DNA of 64,000 bases from the NCBI RefSeq assembly GCF_028858725.1, contig NC_084789.1, positions 37,579,548 through 37,643,547 of the forward strand. Direction: 5' to 3'. The notes below the pieces were generated by a model, which was not told the origin of the DNA, did no database searches, and worked only from the letters and a program-made list of their open reading frames with translations. The DNA is from Colius striatus (Eukaryota > Chordata > Aves > Coliiformes > Coliidae). Every line of letters starts with the position of its first letter. Position 1 is the first letter of the stretch. Positions 58,608-64,000 of this stretch are shown here, one piece after another. The position numbers and the translations under genes are program-made.

Positions 58608-58856
58608 TCACAATGCTGTATACAAATACCAGTTGAGCCCCATAATCAATGATATAATCATATCATAAGTCAAAAGAGCCCAGTATAACAAAATCGTGGT
58701 CCTCATTACTTTCCCCAAGGTGATAAACAGCACCACAGGCAACACAAAGAGCAGGTAAGAGTTTGCATAAAACCACCATGTGAACAGCTGAGCGAGTATT
58801 GTGACCAGTTGCCTTGTATAACCAATAAAAGAAAACTGTATAACAAATTTCAACAC
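58608..58856 (-). CDS. hydrophobic leader ORF of ERV B (82 aa plus out-of-frame continuation)
   Basis: It occupies the same place as the ERV A leader ORF. Shared blocks are the YANSYLLFVL-type first segment and GKVMRTTILLYWALLTYDM, aligning with GKGMKATFLLYLVALAYDM. The YSWDIP motif and a hydrophobic run matching the ERV A C-terminus lie further on, near 58390-58460, in another frame. So this copy is frameshifted. Multi-pass membrane topology is likely; function unknown. Confidence 0.5.
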   Translation of the reverse strand: MLKFVIQFSFIGYTRQLVTILAQLFTWWFYANSYLLFVLPVVLFITLGKVMRTTILLYWALLTYDMIISLIMGLNWYLYTAL

Positions 58857-58892
58857 ACTCTGATCAGATCTGTCCTTATCTCAATCCTTCAT

Positions 58893-58910
58893 GACACACA
58901 TTGGGCACTG
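58893..58910 (-). other. ERV B primer binding site, decayed
   Basis: The minus strand reads CAGTGCCCAATGTGTGTC at the position of the ERV A Lys site. By hand 11 of 18 bases agree, keeping the GCCCAA core. Confidence 0.5.
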
Positions 58911-58917
58911 AAAAGAA

Positions 58918-59308
58918 TGTGGTGGTTTAGCCCTGGCTGACCAATAACCAAACCACACAGTTACTCGCTCCTCCCCACCTTAGCAGGATGGGGAGGAGAA
59001 TCAAGAGAGAGTTCTAGAGCTCTGTGGGTTGAGATAAAGACAATTTAATAGAACAAAACAAAGAGTAAACAGTTACAATGACAGTCAAGGGACAAAACAA
59101 GCAATGCCCAGTGTAACTGCTCACCATCAGCAGTCCAATGCTCAGCCCAACAGAGAAAGTACAGTTCCCACACTTGTCACAGCACCACCATAGCCTGGCA
59201 GCTGCTCTTATGTCCTGAGCATGATGTCAGCATGGCATTGAATAGCCTGACCACACCCCTTGCAGCAGCTGGGGAAAGTTAACCCTACCCGCTGCCTAAC
59301 CCAGGTCA
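58918..59308 (-). repeat. ERV B 5' LTR
   Basis: On the minus strand TGACCTGGGTTAGG to AAACCACCACA, 391 bp. The second position of the start has decayed (TGTCC to TGACC). It has ATTAAA at 59044-59049 on the minus strand where the 3' LTR has AATAAA. Confidence 0.9.
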
Positions 59309-59984
59309 CTTCCCTACATCCTCTGACAATAGCCTTATATTCATCCCAAGTGGCCATCTCTTCATTCCATGATCTATATGCTCTCTTCTTCCACTTGAGT
59401 TTGCCCAACAGTTCCTTGTTTAACCATGTGGGTCTCCTGGCTCCCTTTCTTGATTTCTTATCTGCTAGGATTCTCTGATCCTGAGACTGGAAAAAGGGAT
59501 CATTGAACAGAGACCAACTATCTTGTGCTCCTATATCCTCTAATACCTTGTCCCACAAGATGTCCCCTAGTAATTGCTTGAAAAGGCCAAAGTTGGCTCT
59601 GCTAAAGTCTAGGGTTGTGATCCTGCTTGGTATTCTGTTCCTACCGCACAAGATCCTGAACTCCACCATCTCGTGGTTGCTGCAGCCAAGGCTGCCCTCA
59701 ATGTTTACCACTTCAAACAGACCCTGCTTGCTCATGAGTACAAGATCCAGTAGTGCTCCTCTCCTACTTGGCACATCCACCATTTGCATCAAGAAGTTAT
59801 CATCAATGCACTGAAGAAACCTCCTGGACTGGAAGTGACAAGCCACGTAGGTCTTCCAGCAAATGTCTGGGTAGTTGAAATCCTCTATGAGAACCAGGGT
59901 CTGTGATTTTGAGGCTGCTCCCAGCTGCCTGTAGAAGGCCTCATCAACTTCCCCATTCTGATCAGGTGGCCTGTAATATGGTAA
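59309..59984 (-). mobile_element. CR1-B, endonuclease C-terminal part and linker
   Basis: The frame at 59208-59846 (starting inside the LTR) reads RRGALLDLVLMSKQGLFEVV and SNHEMVEFRILC, the CR1 ORF2 linker between endonuclease and RT. It joins 49120 across ERV B and 60317 across a small CR1 insert. Confidence 0.88.
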
Positions 59985-60316
59985 TGTAATGGGGGGGTGT
60001 CAGGAGGTTGGGACATCCCTTTTTTTCTATGGTAGCTAGCAACAGGACAAGGGGTAATGGGATGAAGCTGGAACACAAAAAGTTCCATTTAAACATAAGA
60101 AAAAACTATTTTACTGTGAAGGGTGAGGGAGCAGTGGAACAGGCTGCCCAGAGGGGTTGTGGAGTCTCCTTCCTTGGAGGTCTTCAAGACCCGTCTGGAC
60201 ATGTTCCTGTGCAACCTGATCTAGGTGAACCTGCTTCTGCAGGGGGGTTGGACTAGATGATCTCTAAAGGTCCCTTCCAACCCCTACCATTCTATGATTC
60301 TATGATTCTATGAATA
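59985..60316 (+). mobile_element. short CR1 3' fragment inserted in CR1-B
   Basis: Plus-orientation CR1 3' end: a [20 protein letters not shown] block, GGACTAGATGATCTCTAAAGG and a triple ATTCTATG repeat at 60291-60313. It interrupts the CR1-B endonuclease, whose frame resumes on both sides. Confidence 0.9.
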
Positions 60317-61440
60317 GACACCCACAACAGTGTCACACATGCTAGCCTGCCCCTTAATTCTCACCCACAAACTCTCAACTCGCCCCTCATCCTCACCTGG
60401 ACATTCAGTACATTCCAGCTGCTCTCTCACATAAAAAGCAACTCCACCACCTCGCCTGCTTGCCCTATCTTTTTTAAAGAGGACATAGCCCTCCATGACC
60501 ACATTCCAGTCATGAGCTGTCCCACCATGTCTCTGCAATAGCCACCAGAACATAATCCCTTGCCCGTACATAGACTTCTAACTCCTCCTGTTTATTCCCC
60601 GTGCTGTGTGCATTGGTATAGAGGCATCTCAAGAAGGAAGCTGATTGTGTAGGATTAACTCCCAGCACTGGTTTGCTCAACTCTAGTGGGCCCAGTTTTA
60701 TCCCCTTGCCCCTTCAAAATTATTTTAAAGCCCTTTCTATGAGCCCTACTAACTCATCTGCAAGGATCCTTCCTCCCCTTTGAAACACATGAAATTCACC
60801 TGTCACCAGACTTGGCATCATGAAAATTTCACCATGGTCAAAAATCCCAAAGTTGTGTATGTGGCACCAGTCTCTGAGCAACCTGTTAATCAGTTGTGCT
60901 TTCCTTATTTGTACAGTATTCCTCCCTCCCATGAAAGGTATGGAGGAGAACACTACTTGTGCTCCCAATCCATCAAGCATTCTCCCCAGTGCCCTGAAGT
61001 ACTGTTTAATAGCTTTTGAACGCCTCTCTGTAACCTCGTCAGTACCAACCTGCATTACCAACAGTAGTAGTCAGTTGGCCACACCGGACCAGGGAGGTTC
61101 CTGGCTACGTCTCTAACCTGGGTCCCAGGGAGGCAGCAGACCTCTCCAGATGGATCTGGTCAACATATGGGGTCCTTCAGTTCCCTCCAGAAAGGAATCG
61201 CCTACTACTATAACTTTTGTTTTCTTTTTAATTGAGGCAATCCTAATGCATGAAGGTGACTGGCTCACCCTGAGCACCTCTTCAAGTGGCCCTACATCTT
61301 CATATTCCCTTGTCTGGTCCTCAACTTCCAAAGCCCGATACCTGTTGTGCAAGGGCAACTGGGGAGGAGTGGGTGGCTGGGAAGAGATCTACCTGCTTTC
61401 CCAAGAAGGGACCTATCCTCTGACTTACAACTGATAAGGA
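60317..61440 (-). mobile_element. CR1-B, ORF1 esterase and endonuclease start
   Basis: The frame at 61113-61358 has KKKTKVIVVGDSFLEGTEGP, with the GDS motif of the CR1 ORF1 SGNH esterase. The frame at 60720-61061 (GAQVVFSSIPFMGGRN) is the rest of ORF1, and 60308-60571 (RASRRGGGVAFYVREQL) is the endonuclease. The 5' edge near 61440 has no recognisable promoter. Confidence 0.88.
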
Positions 61441-62063
61441 ACTTTCTGGAACTAATTCATACATAAACCCCAGTACCTTTTAGAAAAACATTCAGCCTTA
61501 ATTTTCATGTTGATCATCATAGTTACACCACAGCCCCTCATAAACAAGCACCAGTACTCACTATTTTGGAAAACTAACTTGAACTTTCAGTTATTGTACT
61601 CTACTAGATGGAAGAGTGATTTTATTAAATTTCTGTTCTGTATGCAGGTATACGCATCTCTCCACACCTACACTCAGTACTCCTCCTTGCACATGTAAAG
61701 TATCTTATTATCCCTTTTTGGTAAAGATTTTCACTTCAAGTTCATTCTTAGCTCATCCCTCAGCCTACCAAATCCCTCTCCATCTTCTCTCAAATTATCA
61801 TTCTCGAGAGAAGAGATGCTTTCCTTGCTTTATTCAGAGGATCTAGTTTTTATTTCCTTTGAATGCATATTTAAATTTATCTTTATCTATATTTATTTAT
61901 ATTTATCTAGTACTTATGGGTTTAGCTACTGTCTTTGTCCCATACAGAAACAGTATTTTTTTTTTTTCTTCAGTGAAAAAAAACTTGGAAAGGGACTAGC
62001 TTCCTCAGAACTTCAAAATCTTGCTCAATGGTAATTCTTTGGGGATATATTGAGACGAGTCAG
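61441..62063 (-). other. RASA1 intron 1 of the window, between elements
   Basis: AT-rich with a T tract near 61960; nothing recognised. Confidence 0.5.
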
Positions 62064-62427
62064 TGTCCTGGGTTTGGTCGGGATAGGGTTAACTCTCCCC
62101 AGCCGCCGCAAGGGGGCGTGGCCAGGCTATTCAATCCCATGTGATCAGGCTATAGGGGTAGGGGCCAGGCAAGTGTCAGAACAGAGCACTTGGGCACAGC
62201 TTCAGGCTGCCAGTGGTGAGCAGTTACACCAGGTATTGCTCGTTTTTCTATGTTCCTTGGCCATCATTGTAACTGCTTATGCTTTGTGGTGTTCTATTAA
62301 ATTGTCCTTATATCAACCCACAAAGTTCTAGAATTCTCTCTTGATTCTCCTCCCCATCCTGCTAAGGTGGGGAGGAGTGAGTAACTGTGTGGTTTGGTTA
62401 TTGTTCAGCCAGGGCTAAACCACCACA
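62064..62427 (+). mobile_element. solo LTR of the ERV B family, exact 5-bp duplication
   Basis: TGTCCTGGGTTTGG to GGGCTAAACCACCACA, 364 bp. An exact GTCAG duplication lies at 62059-62063 and 62428-62432. ATTAAA near 62297. It matches the ERV B LTRs but lies in the opposite direction, antisense to RASA1. Confidence 0.95.
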
Positions 62428-62971
62428 GTCAGGCAGCTCTTAATCCAATGCTATATCAACTTTCTCAGTGTTAAAACCTTAAAAACATCTCTATGTACCT
62501 TGTACACCAAAATGTACATTTTAAATTAAACATATTATTTAACTTTATTAATAAAATTAAACTAGATCTAGTCTCCAATTAACGTACTAACATTAATCTT
62601 TCTTTAACCCATGTGATCAGCTTAAATTTATACAAGCTGTGTATTAAATATGAAAACATTTTATGAAGATGTACTTCATTTAATGAGTCTGAATGTTACC
62701 TTTCATCAAAGGTACTCAGTTTTTATGCTGTTTTCTGATTTTTTCATCAAGAATTGCCAATCATCATCTTTATATTGTGTGTCCTTTTATGTGTTATGTC
62801 TTTCTATTTATGTGCTACTAAAGGAAAAAGAATCTTTCATACCCTTTACAGGCTTTCTACAACTTTTTGTGCACTTCAATTTTGCATCCACTAGTACCAG
62901 AGCTACACAAAATATGCACCCATATGGCATTTTTTAGAAAAAAAACCCTCATAGAAGCAAACAAAACTCAC
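62428..62971 (-). other. RASA1 intron 1 of the window, right part
   Basis: AT-rich intron between the solo LTR and window exon 1; nothing recognised. Confidence 0.55.
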
Positions 62972-63092
62972 TTTTTTTCAGAAGATATCCTTTTTTGACG
63001 ATATTTTTATAGAAAGCATCCTTTGTTTTGTGACGAATTGTGTTGTAGATTTCTTTTCCATCCACTGTATCGTTAAGCACTTGTTCTTGATG
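62972..63092 (-). CDS. RASA1: RASA1 window exon 1, start of PH domain
   Basis: 121 nt: HQEQVLNDTVDGKEIYNTIR then HKTKDAFYKNIVKKGYLLKK, the linker after the second SH2 domain and first PH strand. Acceptor TTTACCAG, donor GTGAGT. Exons upstream of this lie outside the window. Confidence 0.97.
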
Positions 63093-63685
63093 CTGGTAAA
63101 CAAGGAAGAAATCAACAGGTTTTTAAAAGTTTAGAAATTACCATGAAACAATTGCATACCATAAAGTTATAACTGCAATTTTATTGAATGCTACCAATTC
63201 TTTATTATTATTCTCTCATGTGTCTTAAAAATAAATATAATTTAATATCTTTGCCAGAAATTAAATATAACTATTTTTTGTGGAACAATTAGGCCAGAAT
63301 TATGAGAAGAAAAGTAAGTTTTAAATACAGACCAACTTTCACAAAGCATCACCTATACTTATTTTTTAACACTAAATAGCAGAATATTTCACAGTGATTT
63401 ATTAAAAATTTACATAAGTCTTTAAAGCTTATTCAGTTTCTCACTGTCTTCTACCAAAGCTTTTAAAATGAGCAATTAAACTCCAAACCAAGAAGAATGG
63501 TGCAAATCACAATTAAAATTCAATGATTAACACACAATTTGCACAGTTCCTCACTAATCTTATTAGTACTCATGTCCTATATGAATATAATTCGAACAAA
63601 AAATAATAGGAGAAAGTAGAAACAGGAAACGGATTATAATAATCAATATAGTCCTTATATAAGAATTATGGTTTTGAACAACATT
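63093..63685 (-). other. RASA1 intron upstream of window exon 1
   Basis: AT-rich; no exon recognised. Confidence 0.55.
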
Positions 63686-64000
63686 ACAAAGGCAAGATCA
63701 GTAGGACACAAGGAGGAGGCAAGATTCATTCATTCGCAGATGTGTGGCCGATTGAGGTAATCGAGGGGTTGTTGGAGCACGGGGAGTGGAGAAGCGAGGA
63801 GAGCCACCAGGATCAGGCAGCTCTTGCAAGGGGAACAGTCTTGCCAGGAGGCAGAGACGCAGCAACCACAGGGGATTTAAACATCCCCCAGGGAGCGTGA
63901 TCGACCAGGGCCAGCAAACAGGGTGTGACACAGTTCACACAGGCAGGGTGAGCAGGGAGGACAGGCAGGGAATGACCCCACAGCCCACACAGAGAAACAG
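63686..64000. repeat. GC-rich unclassified repeat at the right edge
   Basis: Composition changes abruptly to GC-rich at about 63690. CAGGCAGGGTGAGCAGGGAG and ACAGGCAGGGAATGACCCC look like short repeated CAGGCAGGG units. It could be the 5' UTR of a LINE or part of an LTR cut by the window edge. I cannot assign it. Confidence 0.3.

Larger units (their letters stand above)
49121..59308 (-). mobile_element. ERV B: provirus inserted in CR1-B
   Basis: LTRs at 49121-49476 (3') and 58918-59308 (5') bracket a minus-strand gag-protease-RT-RNase H-integrase genome with no env. The flanks CCTCC (49116-49120) and CTTCC (59309-59313) are a 5-bp duplication with one change. The flanking sequence is one CR1 reading across the insertion. 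A second CR1 (53401-57165) sits in its gag. Without that it is about 6.4 kb, like ERV A. It lies in the RASA1 sense direction inside an intron. Confidence 0.92.
14726..63092 (-). other. RASA1: RASA1 (p120 RasGAP), 3' sixteen exons of the gene
   Basis: RASA1 stimulates GTP hydrolysis by Ras and is recruited to activated receptors through its SH2 domains. Here the minus strand carries the last 16 exons: 63092-62972, 47228-47072, 44433-44346, 40812-40735, 38289-38132, 37853-37777, 34917-34745, 34615-34456, 34282-34140, 33436-33321, 31095-31009, 28417-28350, 22217-22129, 19433-19356, 16924-16790 and 14809-14726. They total 1812 nt (603 codons plus TAG), with all phases compatible and no stop. Order: PH (exons 1-4), C2 (5-7), RasGAP (7-14), tail (15-16). 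The catalytic arginine finger (CGQDRTLL) and the FLRLICPAILNP signature are intact. SH2/SH3 exons lie outside. The largest intron (47229-62971) holds a nested transposon cluster. Confidence 0.97.

Overview
This window looks like avian nuclear DNA. It carries CR1 LINEs with the typical bird 3' tail (ATTCTATGAT-type repeats), several LTR retrovirus families, and one host gene with short exons in AT-rich introns. The host gene is RASA1 (p120 RasGAP), on the minus strand. Sixteen consecutive exons, from the start of the PH domain to the stop codon, run from 63092 down to 14726. All have GT donors and AG acceptors, every exon-exon phase fits, and together they encode 603 residues and a stop (PH, C2 and RasGAP domains plus the C-terminal tail). 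The upstream exons for the SH2-SH3-SH2 half lie beyond the right edge.

Layout: 1-13733, downstream of RASA1, is almost solid transposon: an LTR piece, a broken class I ERV pol with an LTR inside it, and a plus-strand CR1 (2641-13733) split by an env-less provirus (ERV A, 4575-12861, minus strand). ERV A is itself split by three solo LTRs. From 13734 to 47809 are the RASA1 3' end and introns with solo LTRs and CR1 fragments. From 47810 to 61440, inside one PH-domain intron, is a four-level nest: CR1, then provirus ERV B, then a second CR1, then a solo LTR. From 62064 to 64000 are another solo LTR, the first PH exon and intron.

ERV A and ERV B belong to one lineage. They share LTR-PBS-leader ORF-gag-protease-RT-RNase H-integrase-PPT-LTR order, lack a recognisable env, and share the sequence next to the polypurine tract. 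Both carry a hydrophobic multi-pass ORF between the primer binding site and gag, which I do not recognise and consider the most novel coding feature here. Both are broken by stops, frameshifts and insertions.

My hand tally puts recognisable transposon sequence at roughly 38 of 64 kb, far above a normal bird autosome. RASA1 is one of the few genes known to keep a W-linked copy in birds, so I infer this may be the W gametolog; the sequence alone does not prove it. A second unexpected observation is an inverted, decayed genomic copy of part of a RASA1 GAP exon plus its donor and intron (29941-30086, plus strand) inside a downstream intron of the same gene.
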